Notes: a model not told the origin generated them from the letters alone. A DNA stretch of 56,789 nucleotides from Halanaerobium saccharolyticum (GCF_003259895.1 NZ_QLME01000021.1:1-56789); one strand, 5' to 3'; counted from the stretch's first letter, positions 33,106 through 42,303 are shown. Numbers and translations: made by a program.

Positions 33106-33693
33106 TTATTCAGCTAAATATTTATTTTTAATTTCTTTTCTGGCTTCAGCAGTCCACTTCTTAATAAATTCAGTTTTAGCCTCAGTATAACCATCTCGGT
33201 TATGCTTATATTCTTTTTTTAATTTCTCCTTTAGTTTTCCATATTTTTCTGCAATTTCAGGATGAGCAATTAAATAGTCCCTAAAATACAATTCATCCCA
33301 ATCACCTAAATAACGTAAATGAAGGTGAAAAACCCTGTCTGCGAATCCTTCTGGTGTGTATCCTTTATTAAAAACCAGGTCCAGTTCTTCGTCTTCTTGA
33401 TTTCTATGCATCAAAATCCAGCCTGTATTTTTAAGCCTACTTTCCACTTTTGAAAGCTCAGAGCTTCTGTTAATTTCAAGCAAAATATCAACCGTCGGTT
33501 TTGCCAGCAGTCCTGGGACTGCAGTACTACCAATATGATTGATTCGGGCAATACTTTTAGCTGACAAAATCTCCTTCAGCCTTTCTTTTTCTTCTAAATA
33601 CCAATTTTTATATTCAGGCTTATGTTCCTTTAAAATAATCGGAAAAAGCTGCCACAGCTCCTCCAGTGACATCTCAGAAAGTGATTTGCTCAT
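33106..33693 (-). CDS. GrpB family protein (nucleotidyltransferase fold)
   Basis: 195 residues of the GrpB/UPF0157 family, which has a nucleotidyltransferase-like fold: HIGSTAVPGLLAKPTVDILLEI carries the GS motif and the D-x-D-like acidic pair region. Biochemical role not established in general. GGAGG lies 6-7 bases before the ATG. Stands alone between phoP and the repeat element. Confidence 0.85.
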   Translation of the reverse strand: MSKSLSEMSLEELWQLFPIILKEHKPEYKNWYLEEKERLKEILSAKSIARINHIGSTAVPGLLAKPTVDILLEINRSSELSKVESRLKNTGWILMHRNQEDEELDLVFNKGYTPEGFADRVFHLHLRYLGDWDELYFRDYLIAHPEIAEKYGKLKEKLKKEYKHNRDGYTEAKTEFIKKWTAEARKEIKNKYLAE

Positions 33694-33711
33694 TGAAAAC
33701 CTCCTTAAACC

Positions 33712-34060
33712 ATCATTAAAACAATTAATTAAACTTAAGATACCTACTCATATTTCAAGTATCCCCAAAGAAAAGGATTTACTTAAATTGAGACTTTAGT
33801 CGGAATAGCCTTGATTAGATTTTATTGTTTTATCATTAAAACAATTCGTTAAACTAAGATACATGCACAAACTCCAAGTATTCTTCAGAGAAAAGATTTA
33901 TCTGATTTAGTACTTCAGACGGAATAGCTTTGATTATAATTTATTTGGAAATAGACTGCCTATTGTCTGACCAAAGTGAGTTAAGGCAGTCCCAAATAAA
34001 TTATATATGAAAAGCGTTAATGGAGTCTGTGGCTAAATCAGATAATCCTTATCTCCATTA
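33712..34060. repeat. Decayed repeat element: two direct copies plus an inverted copy around a hairpin
   Basis: This 440-base gene-free gap holds a composite repeat. Copy A (33712-33817) and copy B (33832-33936) are direct, about 120 bases apart, both starting ATCATTAAAACAATT and ending GGAATAGC-(C/T)TTGATTA. Copy C (33992-34060) is an inverted relative of 33878-33948 (shared CTAAATCAGATAA and CCAAATAAATTATA). B and C flank a hairpin: ATAATTTATTTGG (33936-33948) and GACTGCCT (33954-33961) pair with AGGCAGTC (33984-33991) and CCAAATAAATTAT (33992-34004). On the minus strand copy B reads KAIPSEVLNQINLFSEEYLE before a stop, so the unit may descend from a small gene. Confidence 0.65.
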
Positions 34061-34064
34061 TAGC

Positions 34065-34095
34065 AAAAAGAGCCTCCTATAAAAAGGAGGCTCCA
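34065..34095 (-). terminator. Terminator of the Na/Pi cotransporter gene
   Basis: Hairpin GAGCCTCC / GGAGGCTC (34070-34093) with TTTTTGC following on the minus strand. Confidence 0.88.
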
Positions 34096-34133
34096 CCCAA
34101 ATAAAGCTATTTAAATGTTAAATCTTTGTAAAC

Positions 34134-35834
34134 TTATACTACATCCACTTCCTGAACATCTCTACCTGTACCATCATCTTCATAAATTTCAATTACACTA
34201 TAAGCAATATCAGCCATTTGATCACTGATATGTTCGAGATCATCAAGAAGTTCTAAAAGTATTATACCTGAATTTGGATCATTGATACTTTTATCGGAAC
34301 TTTTAATTCTGCTGATACTTTCTTTTCTAAACTGAATCTGCATCTGGTCTAATTTTTCTTCTGCTTCTAAAATCTCAGCAGCAATTTCTAAATTATCAGT
34401 CTTAATTAACTCTATAGTTTTATCTAATACATTACAGACAATAGAATATACTTCCTGAATAGTGGACTGAGCATCACTTGAAAATTTAAGTTTGTTTTCA
34501 AGACGATTTTCAATTAATTCTGCAATATCATCAGCATCATCAGCAATGCTTTCAATATCATCAACAACTGCAAAATATTTATCTAAAGTTCTAATATCTA
34601 CATCATTTAATTGACCCTGTGGTATTTTCTGAATAAAGTGAAGTAATTCTTCTTCCATTTCATTAACTATATCTTCGTGTCTCCTTATTTTTTTAACTAC
34701 ATCTCCGTCTTTGTTCAAAAATCCCTCTACAGACTCACAAACCATATCCCGGGAAATTCCTCCCATTGCTACAATCTCCTTTTTAACCTGATCAATTGCA
34801 ACATAAGGAGTGCTTAACATTCTCTCATCAATAAAAGTAGTTCCTCTTTTTAAAGTCAAGTCTTCTCCTGGCAGCATTTTTTTAACTAAATAAACCATAA
34901 AACCTGTAAATGGCAGCCAGAGCATAGTATTTAAAATATTAAAAAAGGTATGTGTATTGGCCAGCAATCTCTCTTCGGAAGGATTAATCTGACCAAAAAA
35001 GCCGCTAATATCTAAAATAAAATTCTCAATAAATCCAGCAAAATCAGGAACTATATATAAAAACGCTATCATAATACTGGCACCCAGTACATTGAATAAA
35101 AAGTGGGCGGCAGCTGCTCTCTTAGCAGTTAAGTTGGCTCCAATAGCAGATAAAATTGCAGTAACAGTTGTACCAATGTTACTACCTAAAAGAATTGGGA
35201 TGGCAGCTTCGTAATGAATCGCTCCTGCTGTAACAAGACCTAATAAAATACCAAATGAAGCAGAACTACTCTGAACAGCAACTGTGACAACAATACCAGT
35301 TAATACACCTAAAATAGGATACTGGGCAAAACTTTCCATCCAGTTGACAAAAACAACTGAATCTTCTAAAGGAGCCATTGTATCTCCCATTGTTTCCAGC
35401 CCTAAAAATAATAAACCGAAACCAAGTAAAACCTGTCCAATATATTGAAACTTTTTGCTTTTAGAAAATAGATATGTAAAAGAACCAATTGCAATTGCAT
35501 GAAGAGCATAATCACCAAGCTTAAATGCAATTAACTGAGCAGTTACTGTAGTACCAATATTGGCACCCATAATAACTCCAACCGACTGGAACAGAGTCAT
35601 CAACCCTGCATTAACAAAACCTACAACCATAACTGTTGTAGCACTACTACTCTGGATAATTGCAGTAATTATTGTTCCAACTCCAACACCCATAATTGGT
35701 TTTGAGGTCATAGCAGCTAAAAAATGACGCAGTCTTTTACCGGCGGTTTTCTGTAAACCCTCACTCATCTGCTTCATACCATAAATAAAGATACCCAGAC
35801 CACCAAGTAAACTTATAGCCATATCAAATCCCAA
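34134..35834 (-). CDS. Na/phosphate cotransporter with C-terminal PhoU domain (NptA/YjbB type)
   Basis: 566 residues. The membrane half contains two inverted PNaS repeats, each with the QSSSATT / QSSSASF signature (about residues 50 and 185), and GANIGTTVTA / GSNIGTTVTA loops. The last roughly 200 residues are a cytoplasmic PhoU-like helical domain. It would couple sodium to phosphate movement. TTG at 35834 is preferred: GGGGAG lies 6 bases upstream, whereas the ATG at 35852 lies inside that site. Lies between phoPR/grpB and veg, forming a second phosphate system in the window. Confidence 0.88.
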   Translation of the reverse strand: MGFDMAISLLGGLGIFIYGMKQMSEGLQKTAGKRLRHFLAAMTSKPIMGVGVGTIITAIIQSSSATTVMVVGFVNAGLMTLFQSVGVIMGANIGTTVTAQLIAFKLGDYALHAIAIGSFTYLFSKSKKFQYIGQVLLGFGLLFLGLETMGDTMAPLEDSVVFVNWMESFAQYPILGVLTGIVVTVAVQSSSASFGILLGLVTAGAIHYEAAIPILLGSNIGTTVTAILSAIGANLTAKRAAAAHFLFNVLGASIMIAFLYIVPDFAGFIENFILDISGFFGQINPSEERLLANTHTFFNILNTMLWLPFTGFMVYLVKKMLPGEDLTLKRGTTFIDERMLSTPYVAIDQVKKEIVAMGGISRDMVCESVEGFLNKDGDVVKKIRRHEDIVNEMEEELLHFIQKIPQGQLNDVDIRTLDKYFAVVDDIESIADDADDIAELIENRLENKLKFSSDAQSTIQEVYSIVCNVLDKTIELIKTDNLEIAAEILEAEEKLDQMQIQFRKESISRIKSSDKSINDPNSGIILLELLDDLEHISDQMADIAYSVIEIYEDDGTGRDVQEVDVV

Positions 35835-35927
35835 GCCTATCTCCCCTTTCATATTATTAGATTATCCTGTTATTATCTTATTTTGTTATAATAATCAAAT
35901 CATATTTTTTTAATAAAAAATAGCAGG

Positions 35928-35953
35928 AAAAAAAGCAGCCGCCCCGGGCTGCT
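35928..35953 (-). terminator. Terminator of veg
   Basis: Hairpin GCAGCC / GGCTGC with a CGGGGC loop (35935-35952), followed on the minus strand by TTTTTTT. Confidence 0.9.
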
Positions 35954-35981
35954 CTATTAAATTTATTTACTCTATCTAAAA

Positions 35982-36239
35982 TCAAACTCCTATCTTAACC
36001 TCATCATCTTTAGATTTAACGACAACATTATCTGTTAATAAATCAGAATAAGAATAAGACAGCCGCCTAATTTGGTTGTGATCTTTAATCCTCACTATAA
36101 AAACATTCTCATGCGTTTTTTCTAAAACACCTTCTTTTTCCACAGCTTTTCGCCTACCCCGATTAGCCTTAACACTGACTCGGTGGCCAACAAAAGATTT
36201 TACTTCCTCTTTTATTTTATCCAGAACATTTTCTTCCAT
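35982..36239 (-). CDS. veg: Veg family protein
   Basis: 85-residue small protein of the Veg/DUF1021 family, which in Bacillus affects biofilm matrix genes. Recognised by SFVGHRVSVKANRGRRKAVEKEGVLEKTHENVFIV. The ATG at 36239 has GAGGTG 6-8 bases upstream; the GTG nine bases earlier overlaps that site. In Bacillus veg lies beside ksgA and ispE; here the hydrogenase pair separates it from rsmA. Confidence 0.92.
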   Translation of the reverse strand: MEENVLDKIKEEVKSFVGHRVSVKANRGRRKAVEKEGVLEKTHENVFIVRIKDHNQIRRLSYSYSDLLTDNVVVKSKDDEVKIGV

Positions 36240-36275
36240 CAGATTCACCTCATTTTAAAAAACAATTCAAAAGTA

Positions 36276-36304
36276 ATTATATCATAAGATGTCTGCTTTA
36301 GCAA
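36276..36304 (-). promoter_or_regulatory. Promoter of veg
   Basis: Minus strand: -35 TTGCTA (36304-36299), 17-bp spacer, -10 TATAAT (36281-36276), 37 bases before the start codon. Confidence 0.7.
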
Positions 36305-36359
36305 AAATCCGGATAACAAGATTTTTAAGTTAAAAAAATATTTTATCTACCAAAATGGA

Positions 36360-37865
36360 TTATTTATCTGTCTCATTTAGCTTATCATTTTCAAAAGCAA
36401 ATTTATATGGAGATTGATCAGCAAACTTACTTACATTTTTAGCCCCACGGTTTGTTGCCAGTAAAGTACCAGGACCTCCAACACAGCCACCTTCACAGGC
36501 CATTCCCTCAATCAAGTGACCCTCAAGCACACCAGCTTTTGCCTTCATTAAAGTTTTTTTGCAATCTGCTAGCCCATCTGCTTTAGTAATTGGAGGATCA
36601 ATCTCATATTTTTCTTTTAAATTCTGCCTGATAGCTTCTGCTACCCCACCGGCATTGGCATAAGCACGACCATAATAGGAAGCATCATTGATTTCTTCTT
36701 CAGCATCAACTTTAGTCAGCTCAATATCTGCTGCTACAAATATTGCTGCCAGTTCTTCAAAAGTAATTACAAAATCCACCTCATCTTTAACTTTTTTACT
36801 TAAAGCTTCCAGTTTTTTAGAAACACAGGGACCAATAAAGACAACTTTACTGTCCTGATTATTTTCTTTTACAGACTGGGCTGCAAAAATCATTGGGGAA
36901 CTGGACTCTGAAATATTTTCTCTAACCTCAGGTACATGTTTATCTGCAATATAAGTCCAGGACGGACAGCAGGAAGTTCCAAGATAAGGCTGCTCTTCCG
37001 GAACATCTTCGGCAAATAATTCAGCCTCATGCAGAGAAGCAAAGTCTGCTCCCAGGCTGACCTCTCGCACTTCTTTCATTCCTAGTTTTTTTAAGGCAGC
37101 TACAATTTTTTCCGCAGAAACCAGAGGTCCAAACTGACCCACAAAAGAAGGTGCAATAATTGCCCGCACATCTTCTCCCCTATTAATTGATTTTAAGAGC
37201 TGATAGATCATAGACTTATCGGCAATAGCTCCAAAAGGACAGGCGATAATACACTGTCCGCAGCTGACACATTTATTTTGATTAATTCTGGCTCGGTTAT
37301 AGTCATCACTTTCTATAGCACCAACACCACAGGCAGCTGCACAGGGTCGCTCATAATTAACAATCGCCTCATAGGGACATGCTTCTTTACATTTACCACA
37401 ATTAATACACTTTTCCTGATCAATTACAGCCGCATGCTCTTCAATACTAACTGCATCTACCGGACAGACAATACTGCAGGGATGCGCTAGACATTTACGG
37501 CAGTTATTGGTGACAAAATGAGCATTAGTCGGGCATTTTTCACAGGCAAAGCGAATGACATTGACCAGCGGTTCTTTTAACTGATTATCATTATTTAAGA
37601 AATCTCTGATTCCTTCTGAAAGCAATTTATGTTCCTGGTTTATTTCATAATCCATACCCAGTCCCATCCGGACTCGAGCAGCAACTATTGCTCTTTCTTT
37701 AAAAATACTTGAGCGATATGTAGCTTCTTCGGTGTCAATAATCCGATAAGGAATTTTATCAAATTCTTCACACTTTGCATCTTTGAGAGCAAGACCGGCC
37801 AGCTCAGCAAAGACCATCCGTCGGATTTTTACTATATCAGTATAAATACCCTTTAGTTTGCTCAT
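36360..37865 (-). CDS. Monomeric [FeFe] hydrogenase (group B type)
   Basis: 501 residues. The N-terminal half carries a Cys-rich segment and several [4Fe-4S] motifs (CRKCLAHPCSIVCP, CINCGKCKEACP, CVSCGQCIIACP). The H-cluster domain has L1 TSCCPSW, L2 GPCVSKKLE (Gly in place of the Met of classical hydrogenases) and L3 EGGCVGGPG. These variants and the domain order match group B, ferredoxin-linked monomeric enzymes. It likely catalyses H2 evolution or uptake in fermentation. GGAGAGG precedes the ATG, which overlaps the upstream small ferredoxin gene (ATGA). Maturases HydEFG are not in this window. Confidence 0.9.
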   Translation of the reverse strand: MSKLKGIYTDIVKIRRMVFAELAGLALKDAKCEEFDKIPYRIIDTEEATYRSSIFKERAIVAARVRMGLGMDYEINQEHKLLSEGIRDFLNNDNQLKEPLVNVIRFACEKCPTNAHFVTNNCRKCLAHPCSIVCPVDAVSIEEHAAVIDQEKCINCGKCKEACPYEAIVNYERPCAAACGVGAIESDDYNRARINQNKCVSCGQCIIACPFGAIADKSMIYQLLKSINRGEDVRAIIAPSFVGQFGPLVSAEKIVAALKKLGMKEVREVSLGADFASLHEAELFAEDVPEEQPYLGTSCCPSWTYIADKHVPEVRENISESSSPMIFAAQSVKENNQDSKVVFIGPCVSKKLEALSKKVKDEVDFVITFEELAAIFVAADIELTKVDAEEEINDASYYGRAYANAGGVAEAIRQNLKEKYEIDPPITKADGLADCKKTLMKAKAGVLEGHLIEGMACEGGCVGGPGTLLATNRGAKNVSKFADQSPYKFAFENDKLNETDK

Positions 37866-38101
37866 TTTATCCTCTCCATTACTTTACTGATTACAATCTG
37901 ATTCTGAGCTGAAGTAATAAGTTCATCATCAACTTTAACAACTGGAGCTTTTTTGATATCCTCACACTTATCCAGACATTCAACTCTTTCAATCTGAATC
38001 TGGTCGGGATATTCTTTCTGCAGTTCTTCTAAAGTCTCTAAAATATTTAAGGCTCCTACAAGTGAGCAGTGACTGCCTGCACAAATCTTTACTTTAACCA
38101 T
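37862..38101 (-). CDS. Thioredoxin-like [2Fe-2S] ferredoxin (NuoE-like)
   Basis: 79 residues with cysteines arranged as in NuoE/thioredoxin-like ferredoxins: CAGSHCS near the N-terminus and CLDKCED in the middle. Probably an electron carrier or subunit for the hydrogenase, with which it overlaps by four bases. The ATG at 38101 has GAGGAGG 7 bases upstream. Full NuoE proteins are about twice as long; this is the C-terminal cluster domain only. Confidence 0.85.
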   Translation of the reverse strand: MVKVKICAGSHCSLVGALNILETLEELQKEYPDQIQIERVECLDKCEDIKKAPVVKVDDELITSAQNQIVISKVMERIK

Positions 38102-38158
38102 TTTTCTGCCTCCTCTCAAAAATTCATTAAACCATAACTTTTATTTATAAACTTCTAC

Positions 38159-39061
38159 TTAATTAGATTCTGCTTTGTTTCTCATTTTATAAATTCTATT
38201 GCTGATAGAAATCATCTCAGAAATTGATAGCTTTTCTCCTCTTTTTTTCAGTCCAATTCCCTCATCCTCCAGAGCCTGAGTTACAAGATCCCGATCAAGA
38301 TTAATTACCGCAGATTTGCTCAAACTGTTGCGCAGAGTTTTGCGGCGCTGCTGAAAAATAGATTTAACAATCTGGAAAAAGAACTTTTTACTTATTACCT
38401 TTTCCTGATAAATATTTTCTTCATATGGTGATAAACTAACAATCACTGAATCAACATCGGGCTGTGGAATAAATACTGAAGCTGGTACTTGATGAACAAT
38501 CTCCGGCTGCATGTGATACTGAACTGCCACACTTAAAGAACCAAATTTTTTGGTTTCCGGGCCAGCACAGATTCTTTCTCCAACTTCCTTTTGCACCATA
38601 AAAACCATCTGTTCCAGCTCAAGTTCACTTTCTAAAACTCCCATAATAATGGGAGTTGTCACATAATAGGGGAGATTTGCAATCAGCTTTATCTTCCTAT
38701 TCTCAGTATTATGTTCAGTCACCATTTCTTCCCAGTTTGTTTTTAACGCATCCTGATTGAGAAGAGAAAGTCTTTCTTCTCCCGCAAAAATATCCTCTAG
38801 AACTCCTACCATGGCAGCATCTTTTTCTACTGCCAGCATTTTACCACTGTCCAGTTTTTCTAAAAGTGACTGAGTTAAAGAACCTATTCCAGGTCCAATT
38901 TCAATTAAAAATTCATCACCTTTAATATCTGCTGCTGCGGTAATAATGTCAATGATATTTGAGTCAACTAAAAAGTTCTGACCCAGACTCTTTTTTAAGT
39001 TTAAATTGTGCTGGCGGAGAATCTTTTTCGTTTCCGAAGGTGTTGCAATTTTATTTTCCAT
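38159..39061 (-). CDS. rsmA: 16S rRNA dimethyladenosine transferase
   Basis: RsmA/KsgA dimethylates two adjacent adenines in helix 45 of 16S rRNA. 300 residues: KKSLGQNFLVD, SAM-binding IEIGPGIGSLTQ, VEKD, and catalytic NLPYYVTTP. The ribosome binding site is weak (AAGGATG about 13 bases before the ATG). Upstream of the hydrogenase pair by 57 bases, so cotranscription is possible. Confidence 0.96.
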   Translation of the reverse strand: MENKIATPSETKKILRQHNLNLKKSLGQNFLVDSNIIDIITAAADIKGDEFLIEIGPGIGSLTQSLLEKLDSGKMLAVEKDAAMVGVLEDIFAGEERLSLLNQDALKTNWEEMVTEHNTENRKIKLIANLPYYVTTPIIMGVLESELELEQMVFMVQKEVGERICAGPETKKFGSLSVAVQYHMQPEIVHQVPASVFIPQPDVDSVIVSLSPYEENIYQEKVISKKFFFQIVKSIFQQRRKTLRNSLSKSAVINLDRDLVTQALEDEGIGLKKRGEKLSISEMISISNRIYKMRNKAESN

Positions 39062-39099
39062 ATTAATTTTAAATCATCCTTAATTTATTATTTGTTATA

Positions 39100-39128
39100 A
39101 TTTTATCATATTTGCTTAAATCAGGCAA
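39100..39128 (-). promoter_or_regulatory. Promoter of rsmA
   Basis: Minus strand: -35 TTGCCT (39128-39123), 17-bp spacer, -10 TAAAAT (39105-39100). Confidence 0.6.
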
Positions 39129-39181
39129 AAATTAAGTTCTAAGAAAAAGAACCATCTTAAACTTTAAAAAACTACTTAGTA

Positions 39182-40078
39182 CTATGCTTCAATCACTTTT
39201 GCGGCCAGACGATGAGTTAATAAATCAGCTGCCAGTTCCTCTTTGTCATTTTGTCCCATTTTAACCCTCTTTAAAAATTCGGCAATCATATCTACAAAAC
39301 CGCGATCATATCCCATTTTATTCCAGCCTGCAGTCTGAGAAAATTTTTCTCCATTAGCTGTGTAATCAACTATCTGAGTAATATTTTTAATTTTTTTCTT
39401 TACTTTCAGCCCCATTACTTCAAGTGTTTCTTCAGTAATTGCATTATCACGGTTCATAATTCCAACTGCTGTATTTTCTCCATTTTTGAGAGTTACAAGC
39501 ACCTGAATAAGTTTGTTTTTCCGCTTAATTTTGTTAACTTCAATTTGATCGAGATTAACTTCTCCCATTAAATAAGAAATAGTGTCTATTACATGAATAA
39601 AGTCATCTAGAATAAAACTGCGGGGCTCTCCAGGCTGATGAGTTCTATTTTTTTCCATAATAATTGTTTGAGGTTTTTCAATTTCCAGAAGCGAACGATA
39701 AGTTGGAACATAGCGGCGGTTAAAACCAGTCATTAAAACCACATTATTTTCTTTGGCCAGTCGGATTAACTCTTCCGTCTGTTTTAAATGATAGCTAATT
39801 GGTTTATCAACAAAAGTAGGAATTTCATTTTGCAGCAGTTTTTTTACTAAAGAATAATGGGCCTCTGTAGCAGCATGAACAAATGCCGCATCTAAATCTT
39901 CTTTTAAAAGCTCTTCTAAGGAAGTAAAAAGTTTATCAACTCTATACTTTTTGCCAAGCTGCTGAAGTGTACTTTCAGTTCTGGTACAGAAATATGGTTC
40001 CACCTCTTCCAGCTGAGTAATTAATGGTAGATAGGCTTTTTGTGCAATATCACCCAGTCCAATAATTCCAATTTTCAT
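39182..40078 (-). CDS. Gfo/Idh/MocA family oxidoreductase
   Basis: 298 residues. N-terminal Rossmann domain IGIIGLGDIAQKAYLPLI, the catalytic-region motif DKPISYHLKQTEEL (EKP variant) and TGFNRRYVPTY, then a C-terminal alpha/beta domain. Such enzymes oxidise or reduce sugars, inositol or related substrates with NAD(P); which one cannot be told. GGGAGG precedes the ATG. It lies between rsmA and tatD, where Bacillus has yabE and rnmV. Confidence 0.85.
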   Translation of the reverse strand: MKIGIIGLGDIAQKAYLPLITQLEEVEPYFCTRTESTLQQLGKKYRVDKLFTSLEELLKEDLDAAFVHAATEAHYSLVKKLLQNEIPTFVDKPISYHLKQTEELIRLAKENNVVLMTGFNRRYVPTYRSLLEIEKPQTIIMEKNRTHQPGEPRSFILDDFIHVIDTISYLMGEVNLDQIEVNKIKRKNKLIQVLVTLKNGENTAVGIMNRDNAITEETLEVMGLKVKKKIKNITQIVDYTANGEKFSQTAGWNKMGYDRGFVDMIAEFLKRVKMGQNDKEELAADLLTHRLAAKVIEA

Positions 40079-40122
40079 TTTAGCTGCCTCCCGGTTTAAT
40101 TTTATTTGAATTTAATTTTAAG

Positions 40123-40890
40123 CTAAAAATTATAGATTCTTTCGGCATTCTCAGTTGTAATTTTACCCATTTCCTCAGCTCTAATCCCTTTAACTTCTGC
40201 CGCTTTTTTTACAATATGCTCTAAATAAGCTGGTTCATTTCTTTTCCCTCTATTAGGAGCTGGAGTCAGATAAGGAGCATCAGTTTCCAGCAGAATTCTA
40301 TTTAAAGGCATTTTTTTTAAGGCATCTCTGATTGGCTGAGCGTTTTTAAAAGTAATTAAACCGCCAAAAGCTACATAATAATCTCTTTTTATTATTTCCT
40401 CAATCTCTTCTGGCCCATAAGCATAACAGTGAAAAATTAAATTTTCCGCAAAGTCAGCTGTCTGATCTATAATTTTTAATGTTTCAGCTATCGCCTCTCG
40501 TGAATGAACAACAACCGGCAGTTTAAGCTCCAGCGCTAAATCAAGCTGTTTTTTAAAAGCTTCTTTTTGAGTTTGCCGGGGTGAGTTATCATAATAAAAA
40601 TCAAGTCCACATTCACCAATTGCCTTGACTCGAGAAGAAGCAGCTAATTTTATTATTTCAGCCAGACTCTTTTGATTAACTGAGTCTGCCTCATGAGGAT
40701 GAATCCCTACTGCGGCATAAATATCATCGTACTTTTCAGCCAGTTCAACAGCCCTCCTACTTCCTTCCAGATCTGCACCAATGTTAACTATTTTTTCCAC
40801 TCCGATTTCACGAGCTCTCTTAAAAACTTCTTCTCTATCTCTATTGTAATCATCAAAATCAAGATGAGCATGGGTATCTATTAAACGCAA
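40123..40890 (-). CDS. tatD: TatD family metal-dependent hydrolase
   Basis: 255 residues of the amidohydrolase-fold TatD DNase/RNase family. Metal ligands are seen in DTHAHLDF, E in IGECGLDFYYD, PVVVHSREA, HCYA and LETDAPYLTP. TTG start at 40890 with AGGAGG 7 bases upstream. Corresponds to Bacillus yabD, near ksgA. Confidence 0.95.
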   Translation of the reverse strand: MRLIDTHAHLDFDDYNRDREEVFKRAREIGVEKIVNIGADLEGSRRAVELAEKYDDIYAAVGIHPHEADSVNQKSLAEIIKLAASSRVKAIGECGLDFYYDNSPRQTQKEAFKKQLDLALELKLPVVVHSREAIAETLKIIDQTADFAENLIFHCYAYGPEEIEEIIKRDYYVAFGGLITFKNAQPIRDALKKMPLNRILLETDAPYLTPAPNRGKRNEPAYLEHIVKKAAEVKGIRAEEMGKITTENAERIYNF

Positions 40891-40968
40891 TTTTTTTCCT
40901 CCTAGTTGTTTTTTAAGTTCTAATGATATTTGCTTCTTTAAGAAAAATATTTATAATTAACCATCTTT

Positions 40969-40977
40969 ATTATATCA
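40969..40977 (-). promoter_or_regulatory. Extended -10 promoter of tatD
   Basis: Minus strand TG-A-TATAAT (40977-40969), an extended -10; no good -35 is visible. Confidence 0.5.
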
Positions 40978-41098
40978 CTAGAAGTTAAAAAATAAAATGA
41001 TTGCAAAAAACTTGGTTCAATTCTTAATCATATATAGCGATAAATAAATTATTTTACCTGATTTCTATCCCCTAGCTGTTTATTTCTTTTACTATTGG

Positions 41099-41107
41099 TG
41101 GTATAAT
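41099..41107 (+). promoter_or_regulatory. Extended -10 promoter of iscS-thiI
   Basis: TG-G-TATAAT at 41099-41107, 33 bases before the iscS start; the -35 region (TTTATT) is weak. Confidence 0.55.
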
Positions 41108-41140
41108 AAAATTTAGTGTTTTAAATTAGGAGTGAGTTTA

Positions 41141-42289
41141 ATGGAAAGAGAAATATATTTAGATAATGCCGCAACTACTAAGGCACTGCCGGAGGTTACT
41201 GCAGCCGTAGTTGATGCCTTAGAAAAAAGTTATGCAAATCCCTCTTCTCTACATCGTTTTGGATTAAAGTCAGAAAAGATTTTGAAAAAGAGCAGAAAGA
41301 TAATTGCTGACTATCTCGGCGTCAAAGCTAAAGAAGTCATTTTTACATCTGGGGGTACAGAAAGCAACAACCTTGCCATTAGAGGAATAACAAAAGCCTA
41401 TAAGAATCGGGGCAGACATCTAATAACTTCCCCTATTGAACATTCTTCTGTAGCTGAACTTTTTAATGCTTTAGAAAATGAAGGCTGGCAGGTAGATACA
41501 GTTAATGTTGATCAGGGAGGCCATGTGGACCTTGAGCATTTAAGAAATTTAATTACTGAGGAAACAATTTTAGTCAGCATTATGCAGGTTAATAATGAAC
41601 TGGGGACTATTCAGCCTACTAAAAAAATTGCCGAGATTATAAAAAAGAAAAATCCACTCAGCTTTTTTCATGTAGATGGGGTGCAGGCTTTTGGAAAAAC
41701 ATACAGCAATTTAGGTCAGTGGCCAGTCGATCTTTATTCAATTAGCGGCCATAAAATCCAGGGACCTAAAGGAATAGGTGCCTTATATATTAAGAAGGGT
41801 ACTAATTTAACACCTCTGATTTACGGTGGAGGTCAGGAAAGTAATTTACGCTCTGGAACAGAAAACATTCCCGGGATTGCAGGGCTGAGAGAAGCAGTAA
41901 AAAAACTACCTCAGCTTTCAGCAGCAGAAAATACTGATAAAGATTTATCTAAAAAAAGAGAATATCTGTTTAACTTACTGCAGGAAATCGAGGAAGCAGT
42001 AATTAATTCTCCAGCTGCTGGGGCTCCGCATATTATAAATTTTTCTTTACCGGGGATCAAAGGGGAAACTATGCTGCATGCACTGGAGAGTCAGGGAATC
42101 TATATTTCGACCAGTTCAGCCTGTTCGTCTGATAAACAAGGCAGCAGAATCATCAATGCTTGCGGCCTCTCTCAAAAAAGAAGTGAAAGTGCACTCCGGG
42201 TAAGTTTAAATAACACCATTACTAATGATGATCTAGATTATTTTATAAAAACTTTAAAAGAACAGATTGATTTTCTTAAACTTTTTTAA
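41141..42289 (+). CDS. iscS: Cysteine desulfurase (IscS/NifS family, group I)
   Basis: PLP enzyme that takes sulfur from cysteine as a persulfide. 382 residues: YLDNAATT, SGGTESNN, the PLP lysine in SISGHKIQGPKGIG, and the group I active-site cysteine in the long loop SSACSSDKQ. The ATG at 41141 is chosen with AGGAG 8 bases upstream. Followed after 14 bases by thiI, so its job here is likely sulfur delivery to tRNA 4-thiouridine and thiamine. Confidence 0.94.
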   Translation: MEREIYLDNAATTKALPEVTAAVVDALEKSYANPSSLHRFGLKSEKILKKSRKIIADYLGVKAKEVIFTSGGTESNNLAIRGITKAYKNRGRHLITSPIEHSSVAELFNALENEGWQVDTVNVDQGGHVDLEHLRNLITEETILVSIMQVNNELGTIQPTKKIAEIIKKKNPLSFFHVDGVQAFGKTYSNLGQWPVDLYSISGHKIQGPKGIGALYIKKGTNLTPLIYGGGQESNLRSGTENIPGIAGLREAVKKLPQLSAAENTDKDLSKKREYLFNLLQEIEEAVINSPAAGAPHIINFSLPGIKGETMLHALESQGIYISTSSACSSDKQGSRIINACGLSQKRSESALRVSLNNTITNDDLDYFIKTLKEQIDFLKLF

Positions 42290-42303
42290 TGAGGTGAAAA
42301 AAT

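Noticed and set aside
33854-33931. Small gene in the repeat element (KAIPSEVLNQINLFSEEYLE)
   Set aside because: No start codon or ribosome binding site, and copy A carries several stops in the same frame; kept only as evidence of decay.
34134-35834. Second stand-alone phoU gene
   Set aside because: The PhoU-like part is the C-terminal domain of the Na/Pi cotransporter, in one frame.
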